Source: an uncultured Bacteroidaceae bacterium
GTDB lineage: Bacteria; Bacteroidota; Bacteroidia; Bacteroidales; Bacteroidaceae
NCBI GenBank assembly: GCA_905235525.1
Contig: CAJOLW010000012.1
Location: 1-40,287, forward strand
Direction of reading: 5' to 3'
DNA length: 40,287 bases
Below, one piece after another: positions 18,465 through 26,891 of the stretch. A model generated the notes under the pieces. That model worked only from the letters and a program-made list of their open reading frames with translations, did not search any database and was not told the DNA's origin. Each line of letters begins with the position of its first letter. Position 1 is the first letter of the stretch. The position numbers and the translations under genes are program-made.

Positions 18465-19163
18465 ATGGATGCATTAAACGACTTTTTTGCAGTGCTGTCA
18501 AGCGATACGTGCAGAATCCTTGACTTGTTCCTGCGACTGATTATCAACACAGTGTTCACCATCATCATTGCCCGTGCCTTCTACTTTCCGAAAGCACGTC
18601 GCCGTGACTTTTTCTTCACCTACATCTTGGTGGGTTTCTGTATCTTCATGCTCATTCACTTGATGGGCGATGCAAAGATTAAGACGGGTATTGCAATGGG
18701 TCTGTTCGCCATCTTCTGCATCATGCGCTACCGCACAGAGTCGGTGCCAATCCGTGAGATGACGTACTTGTTCCTCATCATTTCGTTGGCTGCCATCAAT
18801 GGTTTGGCATGGGCTGCCGACATCAGTCCGAAACACCCCGAATTTGCAGGTCCGCTGATGACGAGCATGGGCGAGTTGATCCTGACGGATGCTGTGTTTG
18901 TGTTGGGCGTATGGATTGCCGAGGCAAACAAACTGGTGAAGAGCCTTTCTTCAAAGTACATTAAGTATGACAAGATTGACCTGATCAAGCCCAGCATGCG
19001 CAAGGAACTCATAGAGGATTTGAAAGCGCGCACAGGCTTGGACATCACAAGCGTGTCCATCGGTTCCATCGACTTCTTAAAAGACATGGCGCTCATCAAG
19101 ATCTACTACAATACGGACGAGGAGGACGAGACGGCACAGAAAATGCCAAAAGAATATGCATAA
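18465..19163 (+). CDS. DUF4956 integral membrane protein
   Basis: 232 aa with about five hydrophobic spans in the first 150 residues (about 20-40, 48-66, 70-87, 98-117, 130-148) and a soluble C-terminal domain of about 80 residues (YIKYDKIDLIKPSMRKELIEDL, then DITSVSIGSIDFLKDMALIKIYY). The central AIFCIMRYRTESVPIREMTY is the family hallmark. DUF4956 genes are regular partners of VTC-domain genes. A role as membrane channel or anchor for the VTC product is a reasonable inference without direct proof. Confidence 0.88.
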   Translation: MDALNDFFAVLSSDTCRILDLFLRLIINTVFTIIIARAFYFPKARRRDFFFTYILVGFCIFMLIHLMGDAKIKTGIAMGLFAIFCIMRYRTESVPIREMTYLFLIISLAAINGLAWAADISPKHPEFAGPLMTSMGELILTDAVFVLGVWIAEANKLVKSLSSKYIKYDKIDLIKPSMRKELIEDLKARTGLDITSVSIGSIDFLKDMALIKIYYNTDEEDETAQKMPKEYA

Positions 19164-19207
19164 CCAGCCCACACGCAGGGCGACTTTCAATTCCCAACAG
19201 AAGACTT

Positions 19208-20050
19208 ATGAAACTTAGATTTTTTACTTTTATCTTTTCACTTCTCACGTTCCTGGTGACCTTTGCCCAAGGTGACGACTTCGGCATGGATTTTACGGTA
19301 GGAGCAGAGAAGAAGATTCGTCCTGGCATGAGTTTTGGGATTGAAGGAGAAGCCCGCACTCAGGACAACACTCGGAAAATGGAGCGTTGGACGGTGGGAG
19401 GCGAGTTTGAGATGCGCCTATTCAGAACGTCCAACAAGGCCTTAGAACTGAAAGCGTCAGCGGGATGGAAGTATATGTGGAACTATAGTCTGAAGGAGTT
19501 GAATAATAAGTATGATGATGTGAAGGACGGTGACGGCAATATATTTCAATCTTATAAGGGGTACAACATCAGGGACGGGTATTGGCGTGGACGCCACCGC
19601 ACGAGTGTAAGTATAGGAGTTTCGTACGAACTATCGAAACGATGGAGTTTCTCTTTGAAAGAAACTTTTCAGTACACACATTTCTGCAAGGACTCTACGT
19701 CAGTGCATAAATATCGCTTGGAGGATGAGGATGATTCCGCATCGGACCCCTATCTAAAGGAAGAAAGTTCCACCAAGATATTTAACGGTAAGGACCGTAC
19801 GGTGTTGCGTTCGAAGTTGACGGCGCAGTACAACATCCGTCATTGCCCCGTCAATCCATACGCTTCAGTGGATTATGGTTGTGGGTTGAACTATACGACA
19901 AACAAATGGAAATTCACGGTAGGAACCGACATCAATTTGACAAAAAGCAAACAGCACAAATTGGACGTGTTCTACCGCTACCAAACCGAAGACGATGATG
20001 ACGAACCTAATGGACATATCATCGGTGCGGGTTATAAATTCAAATTCTAA
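19208..20050 (+). CDS. Outer-membrane beta-barrel protein, DUF2490-like
   Basis: 280 aa with a signal peptide (MKLRFFTFIFSLLTFLVTFAQ, cleaved after about residue 21) and alternating amphipathic strands ending in GAGYKFKF with a C-terminal Phe, as in outer-membrane barrels. FTVGAEKKIRPGMSFGIEGE and the later RWTVGGEFEMRLF fit the DUF2490 family, recalled rather than searched. An Asp/Glu-rich loop (RLEDEDDSASDP) may bind cations. It is third in the VTC cluster, 44 bp after DUF4956. Confidence 0.7.
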   Translation: MKLRFFTFIFSLLTFLVTFAQGDDFGMDFTVGAEKKIRPGMSFGIEGEARTQDNTRKMERWTVGGEFEMRLFRTSNKALELKASAGWKYMWNYSLKELNNKYDDVKDGDGNIFQSYKGYNIRDGYWRGRHRTSVSIGVSYELSKRWSFSLKETFQYTHFCKDSTSVHKYRLEDEDDSASDPYLKEESSTKIFNGKDRTVLRSKLTAQYNIRHCPVNPYASVDYGCGLNYTTNKWKFTVGTDINLTKSKQHKLDVFYRYQTEDDDDEPNGHIIGAGYKFKF

Positions 20051-20062
20051 AACTTACATTAT

Positions 20063-21271
20063 ATGAAGAAACTGATTTATCTTTGTTGTGCCCTTATGGT
20101 GGGAAGTGTGTTCTTCTCATCATGCGGTGACGACGACGAACCCTCTGCAAATAACAATCAAGGGGGAAACACTGAACAGTCTGAGACTCCTCAGGATAAC
20201 CCTACGCCTGGTGACCCAACAGACACTGATGAGGAAGTGAACGATTCATTGGTGCTCATTACCTACAGTGGTACTACTGCCACCGTGAATATTCCAGAAG
20301 AGATGGAGGGTGTGACCTGCACAAGCGGTACCAGTTCGCATGTGGTACTGGAGAGTTCCACCACCTCGAAAGAACTCTACTATGCTATCACGGGCAGCAG
20401 CACGGATGGTTCGCTCACTATCATGGGTACATACAAACTCTCTGTACTGTTGAATGGGGTGGATATCACCTCTAACAGGGGAGCCGCCATCAACATTCAA
20501 TGTGGAAAGCGCATAAACTTGATAATGGCCGACGGCACGACCAACTCATTGGTTGACTATGCTGAAGGCGAACAAAAGGCATGCCTCTACACCAAGGGAC
20601 ACTTTGAAGTGGAAGGAAATGGTACGCTAAACGTAACAGGAAATGCCAACCATGCCATTGCTTCAAAGGAATATTTGCAGGTGAAGAAGTCCGTAAAAGC
20701 CATCAATATCAAGAAGGCTGCCAATGATGCTATCCATGTGGGACAATTCTTCCAGATGAACGGTGGCGAACTGACTATTGACAAGAATACGGTTAATGAC
20801 GGCATCCAAGTGGAATACAAAACTGATGACAATGACCAGATTGTTGTGGACGAGGAGAACACTGGTAGCGTTATCATCAAGGGTGGCACTATCAACATCA
20901 CGTTAGACAACGCAGAAGACACAAAGGGTATCAAGGCCGATGGGGATGTCACCATCAGTGGTGGAACCATCAATATTGAGGCTAAGAGCAACGGCTCACG
21001 CGGCATTCAGTCAGATGGTGACATGACCATTAGCGAAGATGATGCCACCACCACCATGACCATCACAGCCACAGGAGACAAGTGCACTGTGGCTGAAGAC
21101 GCTGCCGACCCACACAAGTGTTGGGGCATCAAAGTGGATGGTGAACTCACTGTGAACGCTGGTACAGTGACTGTAACGAAAGACGGTAGCACGACCAAGA
21201 AGGGCATTCGTTGTGGCACTTACACCAAGAAAGGTGGTACGGTCAAGGCGACTATCAAAGAAGACGAATAA
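20063..21271 (+). CDS. Surface lipoprotein with DUF4353-like carbohydrate-binding repeats
   Basis: 402 aa. The signal peptide ends in a lipobox (FSSC, Cys21) followed at once by GDDDEP, an acidic run like the surface-export signal of Bacteroidetes lipoproteins. A Thr/Asn/Gln-rich linker runs to about residue 60. The rest is a beta-helix-like repetitive domain of short turns such as GGTINITLDNAEDTKGIKAD, GDVTISGGTINIEAKSNGSR and GELTVNAGTVTVTKDGSTT. The family resemblance is to DUF4353 'carbohydrate-binding domain-containing' proteins, which elsewhere neighbour VTC, DUF4956 and CotH genes. The ligand is unknown. It lies 12 bp after the barrel gene and is the last gene of the unit. Confidence 0.75.
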   Translation: MKKLIYLCCALMVGSVFFSSCGDDDEPSANNNQGGNTEQSETPQDNPTPGDPTDTDEEVNDSLVLITYSGTTATVNIPEEMEGVTCTSGTSSHVVLESSTTSKELYYAITGSSTDGSLTIMGTYKLSVLLNGVDITSNRGAAINIQCGKRINLIMADGTTNSLVDYAEGEQKACLYTKGHFEVEGNGTLNVTGNANHAIASKEYLQVKKSVKAINIKKAANDAIHVGQFFQMNGGELTIDKNTVNDGIQVEYKTDDNDQIVVDEENTGSVIIKGGTINITLDNAEDTKGIKADGDVTISGGTINIEAKSNGSRGIQSDGDMTISEDDATTTMTITATGDKCTVAEDAADPHKCWGIKVDGELTVNAGTVTVTKDGSTTKKGIRCGTYTKKGGTVKATIKEDE

Positions 21272-21321
21272 AAGGACCGAGCAGGAGGAATAACGAGGTT
21301 TCCGACGCCGCAATAAAAAGT

Positions 21322-21390
21322 GTACCCCTCGACTACGATGATGTGTAGTCGAGGGGTACGCTTTATCGTACCCGAGGGGTACGGCTTTTA
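21322..21390. terminator. Tandem hairpins ending the VTC cluster
   Basis: Hairpin 1 pairs GTACCCCTCGACTAC (21322-21336) with GTAGTCGAGGGGTAC (21345-21359), 15 bp. Hairpin 2 pairs CGTACCC (21367-21373) with GGGTACG (21377-21383) and is followed by GCTTTTATTT. CGAGGGGTACG is present in both right arms, so the first arm can also pair with the second hairpin. It lies between convergent units and can serve both. Confidence 0.8.
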
Positions 21391-22518
21391 TTTCTCCGAT
21401 TGCAACCGTTGCATCAGCGGAGTGATGTCAAGTGATTCGCCAAAACTCTTCATGATGCGTTCACCCTCTGCCTGAGAGAGTTCTTCGCCGTCCTTGTAGT
21501 AAGTGCTTTCCATCTCATCTTTTTGGAAATCATAACTCTGATTGTCCTCGAAACAATAGACTGGCGTACTTTTGTCAAGTTTCGTGTATTCTGCATGGAA
21601 GCACCCTGTACCGCAACCACCTGCAGAACCTATCACGTTGTTCTCGTGGAAAATGAATTGGGTCTTAAAATAAGTGGAAGCCACCATCTTAATTTCCCCG
21701 TTCCTGATGGCATAGATGGCTTGGTTCTCGTCATTATCGGCAGAGAGCCACAACTCGGGGTCATCATCCTCGTCGAAGTCATGGAGGGCGAACTTGCTGA
21801 ATGCCACTTTCTCCTCCAACTGATAGATGTCGTCAAACTGCTTGCTCATCTGCCCCATGTTCTCTATCGTCGTGGATGCCCACTCGGGCTGCATGCCATT
21901 CCACTTATAAGTCTTTTTGATGGTCATGCTCCAAGGCATGATGTACTCCGTCACCACCACATCCTTTCCCTTCTGGGGCAATTCGATATGAACGAAGTCC
22001 ACGCTGGGGTCATTATAGGATGGCATGAACTGCACCAAGGGAACATCAAACTCAGGGGTGAGGGAACCCTTGGTGGCATCGTAGTCATAGAAAAGGGCAA
22101 TGGGGTGTGGGGTCAATCCGTGATAACGGGTATAGACCACTGCAAATAGTTTGTGTCCATTTGAACGTTTCCACACACACGCCTCGATATCCTCACCGTC
22201 GTCGCCCAACTCAGCAGCACTGACGTACCCGTTAGGACGATCAACCACGATGGCATAAGCATCCTCGTAGTTCTCGTTGCTGACAGGGTGTGCCAACAGT
22301 TCGGTGGCAGGAACCGTGCGCCATGTCTTGTTGAACGCTGTGAGCAGCGTGAGGATATTACCACCCTTCACACCCGTAATGGTCTTCTTCGCCCATCCGG
22401 AACGGATTTCGTCAATGTCGTAGTTCTTCTGAGCAAAACTCTCCACTCCCCATAGAGGAAGAGCCAACGCGATGAAAGCAACAAACCTCATCCATGTATT
22501 GTTCTTCTTGCCTATCAT
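21388..22518 (-). CDS. Exported protein of unknown function
   Basis: 376 aa, not recognised. The signal peptide ends near VESFAQ (about residue 29). Mixed alpha/beta sequence follows with an acidic motif FALHDFDEDDDPELWLSADN (about 255-275), similar to FIDIDGDGKDEVWVRTAND in the third gene of the same cluster, so the two probably share a small calcium-binding or FG-GAP-like repeat. GSAGGCGTGCFHAEY holds two cysteines that could form a disulfide. It is last of four minus-strand genes for exported proteins and is probably co-transcribed with them. Confidence 0.6.
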   Translation of the reverse strand: MIGKKNNTWMRFVAFIALALPLWGVESFAQKNYDIDEIRSGWAKKTITGVKGGNILTLLTAFNKTWRTVPATELLAHPVSNENYEDAYAIVVDRPNGYVSAAELGDDGEDIEACVWKRSNGHKLFAVVYTRYHGLTPHPIALFYDYDATKGSLTPEFDVPLVQFMPSYNDPSVDFVHIELPQKGKDVVVTEYIMPWSMTIKKTYKWNGMQPEWASTTIENMGQMSKQFDDIYQLEEKVAFSKFALHDFDEDDDPELWLSADNDENQAIYAIRNGEIKMVASTYFKTQFIFHENNVIGSAGGCGTGCFHAEYTKLDKSTPVYCFEDNQSYDFQKDEMESTYYKDGEELSQAEGERIMKSFGESLDITPLMQRLQSEK

Positions 22519-22565
22519 AATTTTCTCTTTTTTGATTATTTGAATTTTAACTCCTAAACTCTCAA

Positions 22566-23456
22566 CTATTGCCCAAATTTGAAGTAGTTCTTTCTCAAGG
22601 TGATGGAACCATCGTAAGAATAGTTGTATTGGGCAAGTTTCAGCATGATGTGCCCAGTCAGTTCGTCACCTTTCTCATTGAGTTTTACATTCACATCAAT
22701 GGCATCGTTGTCAGGACGTTGACCGATGTGCAGTTCGCCGTCATAAACGCCGCACAATGGATTCTCAAAGGAAGCGATACGGTAGATGGTGCATTCATCG
22801 ACATGAAGACCGTCATCGTCGAAGGTGAAGCCAAGCAACAGTTCGGGACCATTGTCACCGACCCAACCCCAGTCACCAACCAATTTGCGGGAGATCTCCA
22901 CATCTTTCTTCACCTCTGTGATGAAAGTCTGAATCTCTTTTGCTTCATCGTAAATCTCTGGTTCGGCATCAGGACCTCCGTAACCGCCCTCCATATTGTT
23001 GAGGAAATTATCCACATACCAGTCGTCACGTTCAAAGACAAGTTTGAGTGTAACCTCATATTCGTTGTAGTTGCTTACCAATACGGTGGCTGTAGCCGTC
23101 GTCGGCTGAATATCGGTCACATCCAGGATGCTGTAACTCCAATCTTCATCAAGGTCATTGCCCTGCATCCAGTGGTCTCTGTCCAGAAAAACCATGCCGC
23201 TCAGATGGCTGAGTTCGGAGGCTTCCTTGTAGAGTTTCATGTAACGTTCAGAACATCCCTTGCTGTCATCCTGCATCTTGTAGATGTCATTCAGACGCTG
23301 AGTGATGTACTCCTTCGTGTGCTTGCCATCGTTGGCATTCACCGCTTCAACGGCTGTCGAGTCTGCATTCGAGGCAGCAGACTTGCTTGTTGGGTTACAA
23401 CTTCCTGCCAACAGAAGAAGCAGGAAACTGAACACTATGAAAACAGAAAGTCTCAT
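22566..23456 (-). CDS. Lipoprotein of unknown function
   Basis: 296 aa, not firmly recognised. The lipobox is AGSC (Cys20). Residues about 45-150 (ITQRLNDIYKM, CSERYMKLYKEASELS, LKLVFERDDWYVDNFLNNME) recall DUF3828-type periplasmic domains with a Trp-containing final strand. The second half contains a beta-rich module (VGDWGWVGDNGPELLLGFTF, GDELTGHIMLKLAQYNYSYDG). It is the third gene of the 24694-21388 cluster. Confidence 0.55.
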   Translation of the reverse strand: MRLSVFIVFSFLLLLLAGSCNPTSKSAASNADSTAVEAVNANDGKHTKEYITQRLNDIYKMQDDSKGCSERYMKLYKEASELSHLSGMVFLDRDHWMQGNDLDEDWSYSILDVTDIQPTTATATVLVSNYNEYEVTLKLVFERDDWYVDNFLNNMEGGYGGPDAEPEIYDEAKEIQTFITEVKKDVEISRKLVGDWGWVGDNGPELLLGFTFDDDGLHVDECTIYRIASFENPLCGVYDGELHIGQRPDNDAIDVNVKLNEKGDELTGHIMLKLAQYNYSYDGSITLRKNYFKFGQ

Positions 23457-23470
23457 TGTATGTAAAAAAT

Positions 23471-24121
23471 TTAGTTATGAGAGATTGTAATCCATTCGGG
23501 CGTTACGGCTTTGCCTTCACCCATGCTCTTGATTTCGTCTTTGATCTTCTTTGCCTCAGCCTCCGTGATTTCCGTGTCCCTTAGATAATATTCGTGGTTC
23601 TCATACACTTGGAAATCAGTGAAGTCACACTCCACACGGCTGTTTTTCAGCACAACGTAGTTGTTGATGTAGGAAGGGCCGCCTGCAGGAAAGCCATTGC
23701 CTACCCATCCCTTGGCAACGGAAAGACGCTTACCTTCGCTCTCCGTGATAACCAACTGAGGACCATCCTCGTCGTCAAAACAGAAGAGGGCGCCATCCTC
23801 GTCATTTGCAGTGCGCACCCACACTTCATCCTTGCCATCCCCGTCAATGTCGATGAAAGCATACTTTGTCAATGGGTAGTGTATGTCATCCAAATCTCCC
23901 TCTTCATACATCTCTTGGAACTGCGGCCAATACTTCTCCACATCAATGGTGGAGGGGGCTGTGTCTGGTGCCTCCATCTTCTCATTGGGAATGCTTGACG
24001 ATGGAGATTCTGCCACTAAAGAGTCTGCATTGTTCTCTGTGGGTTTGTTCATTCCGTTGCACCCCACCGCCATGAGCGGAAGGGTGAACATCATCCAATT
24101 AAAAATTTGCTTTTTCATCAT
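23471..24121 (-). CDS. Lipoprotein with calcium-binding-like DxDxDG motif
   Basis: 216 aa. Signal peptide with lipobox AVGC (Cys21), then a Ser/Glu/Pro-rich linker to about residue 60. FIDIDGDGKDEVWVRTANDE (about 90-110) is an EF-hand or FG-GAP-like loop with Asp at alternate positions, followed by GALFCFDDEDGPQLVI. The remainder is unrecognised. It lies 9 bp downstream of the first gene of the cluster. A role in binding calcium or a surface ligand is inference only. Confidence 0.55.
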   Translation of the reverse strand: MMKKQIFNWMMFTLPLMAVGCNGMNKPTENNADSLVAESPSSSIPNEKMEAPDTAPSTIDVEKYWPQFQEMYEEGDLDDIHYPLTKYAFIDIDGDGKDEVWVRTANDEDGALFCFDDEDGPQLVITESEGKRLSVAKGWVGNGFPAGGPSYINNYVVLKNSRVECDFTDFQVYENHEYYLRDTEITEAEAKKIKDEIKSMGEGKAVTPEWITISHN

Positions 24122-24130
24122 ATTCGGGAC

Positions 24131-24694
24131 TTAGAATTTAGTGGTCAATTTCATTGCCTCATACAGATTGGCTGCTTTCTGTCTCGCATAGTCCTCACTG
24201 AGGATTATGCCCCACTCAGGGTTCGTCTTCTCGTCCTTGTGGGCCAGTGAACCATTCTTGTAATAGTAGTAGCGACCCTCGTTCTTCGTGTTGTCGCCAT
24301 TCTCCTCGTAGGTGTAGGCAAAAATCAACTTGCCCGTGTCCTCGTCCAGCAGATATTCCTCATAGATTTTGCGTGCACCAGAGTTGTAGGCATCGCTCAC
24401 GAAGTAGCACGTATGCCTCAGTATCTCCCCCTCATCCGTCTCTATGGTGCTAAGGTAATATTTCACATAGTGTTTGATGGGACCAGCCCCAGGAGCCATG
24501 TAGCACCATGTGGTCTCCATATTGGTCACGGCAGGATACTCCTCCTGGTCGTTATACGCCATACGTTCCTTGGCGTCAGTATAAAGTTTTCGGATTTCAG
24601 CCACACGCTCTTTCGCCTTGGTTGAGGTCTGTGCCTGCATGGCGACAGTAGCCAATAGGCAAAGGAAAAGAATGGATAACTTCTTCATTGTCAT
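24131..24694 (-). CDS. Small secreted protein of unknown function
   Basis: 187 aa from ATG 24694; ATG 24688 is equally possible. The signal peptide (MKKLSILFLCLLATVAMQAQ) is followed by a charged helix (KAKERVAEIRKLYTDAKERM) and a beta-rich region with many Tyr (KHYVKYYLST, GRYYYYKNGSLAHKD). No family is recognised. It is first of the four-gene minus-strand unit, downstream of a TACCTTTG box. Confidence 0.6.
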   Translation of the reverse strand: MTMKKLSILFLCLLATVAMQAQTSTKAKERVAEIRKLYTDAKERMAYNDQEEYPAVTNMETTWCYMAPGAGPIKHYVKYYLSTIETDEGEILRHTCYFVSDAYNSGARKIYEEYLLDEDTGKLIFAYTYEENGDNTKNEGRYYYYKNGSLAHKDEKTNPEWGIILSEDYARQKAANLYEAMKLTTKF

Positions 24695-24715
24695 TTTGTC
24701 TTAGTAATTCGTGGG

Positions 24716-24723
24716 CAAAGGTA
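24716..24723 (-). promoter_or_regulatory. -7 box for the four exported-protein genes
   Basis: On the minus strand the site reads TACCTTTG, 22 bp before the first start codon, giving a leader of about 15 nt. No clear -33 TTTG is visible. The repeat element at 24739-24877 begins 16 bp further upstream. Confidence 0.6.
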
Positions 24724-24738
24724 AACATTTTTAGCGGA

Positions 24739-24877
24739 AAGTGACCAAGAAAAATGGAAAATGTTTTTTCAAGTGTGTTTGAAATGTGAAAAATCTTAGT
24801 TTCCATCGCTCGGAGCATAAGTAATTTAGATTTTTCACTTTTCACTCTTCACTTTTCACTAAAAATCCGTACCTTTG
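24739..24877 (+). repeat. Promoter-bearing dispersed element, copy 1
   Basis: Block order: a 35-bp left block (24739-24773) matching copy 2 at 34/35 positions; a partly palindromic TTTCAA...TTGAAA; stem arm GTGAAAAATCT (24786-24796); a variable centre; stem arm AGATTTTTCAC (24828-24838), which is also the start of a four-unit TTTTCAC heptamer array (24832-24859); then CCG and TACCTTTG (24870-24877). It supplies the promoter of the glycosyltransferase gene. Copy 2 is at 35785-35937. Confidence 0.85.
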
Positions 24878-24901
24878 TGCCAACAAATGAATGGATACAC
24901 C

Positions 24902-25963
24902 ATGTTTGGTCAGAAAAAGAATTCCTCCGTCAAGCGGTTGCTCGTCATGCGTTTCAGCGCGATGGGCGATGCTGCCATGACGATGCCTGTACTATATGCT
25001 CTTGCCACCCAGCATCCTGACTTGCGCATCACGATGCTGACACGCACACGTTTTGTGCCCATGTTTGAATGGTTGCCCTCTAATGTGCTGGTGAAAGGCA
25101 TTGATTTTGATGAACAGGATGGCATCGTCGGTTTGACAAAGATGTACAAGAATTTGAAAAAGGGGAACTTCGATGCTGTGGCTGACCTCCACGATGTACT
25201 CCGTTCCAAATACATCCGCACCTGCTTTGCCATGGCGGGTACCAAGGTGGCAAAAGTGGACAAGGGGCGCAAGGAAAAGAAGGCACTGATTGGAAATGGT
25301 CAGACACATGCCGCCCTCCAACCCATGACTGAACGCTATGCAGAGGTGTTTCGTTCCCTGGGGTTCTCCATAGACTTGCCCCAATCAATCAAGATTGATC
25401 TGAAAAAAGAGGACTTTGCCCCGATGAGAAAACTGGTGGGTAAAAAGCAGCCTGATGAGAAGTGGGTGGGTGTGGCACCTTTCGCTGCACACAAACAGAA
25501 GATCTACCCATTGGACAAGATGCAACAAGTGGTGAACGCACTGGCCAAGGAAGGGTGCAAGGTGCTTCTCTTTGGGGCAGGCAAGAAAGAGAGTGACACG
25601 CTGAAAGCATGGGAAGAGAAGCAACAGAATGTTCTGAGTGTCTGCGGCAAGATGGGAGGACTGAAAAACGAAATGTTGCTCATGTCGCAACTTGATCTCA
25701 TGCTTTCCATGGACTCCGCCAACATGCACATCGCCTCTATCTTCGGTGTCCCCGTGCTCTCCATCTGGGGGGCGACCCATCCGAAAGCAGGATTCTCTGG
25801 TTACGGCCAATCTCCTGACACGGAACTGCAACTCGACCTTCCCTGCCGTCCCTGCTCCATCTACGGAAAGAAGCCCTGCAAATTTGGAGACATGAGATGT
25901 ATGAACATCACTCCTGAAACCATCGTCAACAAGGCGATACAAATGATTCAGCAACATGCTTAA
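24902..25963 (+). CDS. Glycosyltransferase family 9 (heptosyltransferase-like)
   Basis: 353 aa from ATG 24902. An ATG at 24887 would be almost leaderless and a TTG at 24875 lies in the promoter box. It is a GT-B fold enzyme of the ADP-heptose:LPS heptosyltransferase group: RLLVMRFSAMGDAAMTMPVL (glycine-rich N-terminal strand), VADLHDVLRSKY, VGVAPFAAHKQKIYPL and MDSANMHIASIFGVPVLSIW (nucleotide-sugar site), then a Cys-rich tail (CRPCSIYGKKPCKF) common in the family. It probably adds a sugar to lipooligosaccharide core. It overlaps the acyltransferase gene by 8 bp, linking sugar and acyl steps of envelope glycolipid synthesis. Confidence 0.92.
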   Translation: MFGQKKNSSVKRLLVMRFSAMGDAAMTMPVLYALATQHPDLRITMLTRTRFVPMFEWLPSNVLVKGIDFDEQDGIVGLTKMYKNLKKGNFDAVADLHDVLRSKYIRTCFAMAGTKVAKVDKGRKEKKALIGNGQTHAALQPMTERYAEVFRSLGFSIDLPQSIKIDLKKEDFAPMRKLVGKKQPDEKWVGVAPFAAHKQKIYPLDKMQQVVNALAKEGCKVLLFGAGKKESDTLKAWEEKQQNVLSVCGKMGGLKNEMLLMSQLDLMLSMDSANMHIASIFGVPVLSIWGATHPKAGFSGYGQSPDTELQLDLPCRPCSIYGKKPCKFGDMRCMNITPETIVNKAIQMIQQHA

Positions 25964-26891
25964 ATACAAACTTCTGAAGGGGTGGCTATGGAGCATCAGC
26001 ATCTGGCCATTTCCCGTATTATATGCCATATCAGACTTCCTCTGTTTCTTCGTGAGCAAGTTCTACCGCACCAAGGTTGTGCGTGAGAACTTGAGAACGG
26101 CTTTTCCCGAGAAAACGGAGAAGGAACTCAAGGAGATTGAGAAGAAATTCTACCACCAACTTTGCGACAATTTTATTGAGGACATCAAGATGCTTTCCAT
26201 GTCGAAAGAGGAAATGATGCGCCGCATGACCTTCAGCGGGCTGGATGAGGCAAAGAAACGGCACGATGCAGGTCAGCCCCTGCATTTCCTTTACCTGAGC
26301 CATTTCGGCAATTGGGAGTGGATTTCATCCATCAACTATTACACCCAACCTTGGTGTACTTCTGGTCAGGTTTACCACCCCTTGCGCAACGATGAAATGG
26401 ACGAACTCTTCTGCCACTTACGCGGTCAATACGGAGGCGTCAACATCAAGATGAAGGAGACTTTCCGCCGCATCCTTCAATTGCGCAAAGAGGGCAAGAA
26501 TTATATCATCGGCTTTATCAGCGACCAGCAGCCCAAGTGGAGCAGCATCCACCACTTCGTGCCCTTCCTCAACCACGACACCGCCGTTTTCATTGGTGCA
26601 GAACACATCGCTCGGAAAGTGGATGCTTTCATGATGTACGGACGCATGAGCCGTCCCAAGCGTGGCTACTATCATCTTGATATCATCCCAATGGAAGATC
26701 ATCCTGCCACCGTCCCGGAAAACACTCTGACAGACCGTTACTTCCAATTATTGGAAGCCGATATCCGTGAGCATCCCGAGATGTGGCTTTGGACCCACAA
26801 ACGAGAGAAGAGTGGAATAGAAGGAGGGAATCTGAAAGTTGAAAAACGAACTAACGCACAGAAGGCCGTTAATAGACCAACTGTGCGTTAG
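25956..26891 (+). CDS. LpxL-type lysophospholipid / lipid A acyltransferase
   Basis: 311 aa, one hydrophobic N-terminal anchor (LWSISIWPFPVLYAISDFLC). The catalytic HX4E motif is HFGNWE (His116, Glu121); QPKWSS and a later MYGRMSRPKRGYYHLDI fit the LpxL/HtrB late acyltransferase family. It probably transfers a secondary acyl chain to lipid A. The last 15 or so residues (KRTNAQKAVNRPTVR) are encoded by the terminator hairpin, whose final TAG is the stop codon, so the tail looks non-conserved and possibly acquired. Confidence 0.9.
   Translation: MLKYKLLKGWLWSISIWPFPVLYAISDFLCFFVSKFYRTKVVRENLRTAFPEKTEKELKEIEKKFYHQLCDNFIEDIKMLSMSKEEMMRRMTFSGLDEAKKRHDAGQPLHFLYLSHFGNWEWISSINYYTQPWCTSGQVYHPLRNDEMDELFCHLRGQYGGVNIKMKETFRRILQLRKEGKNYIIGFISDQQPKWSSIHHFVPFLNHDTAVFIGAEHIARKVDAFMMYGRMSRPKRGYYHLDIIPMEDHPATVPENTLTDRYFQLLEADIREHPEMWLWTHKREKSGIEGGNLKVEKRTNAQKAVNRPTVR

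Noticed and set aside
24875-24901. TTG and first ATG as starts of the GT9 gene
   Set aside because: The TTG is part of the TACCTTTG box and the ATG at 24887 lies at the expected transcript start; ATG 24902 fits the conserved N-terminus.
25385-26059. Minus-strand frame of 224 codons across the GT9/acyltransferase junction
   Set aside because: Antisense to two confidently identified genes with no motif of its own.
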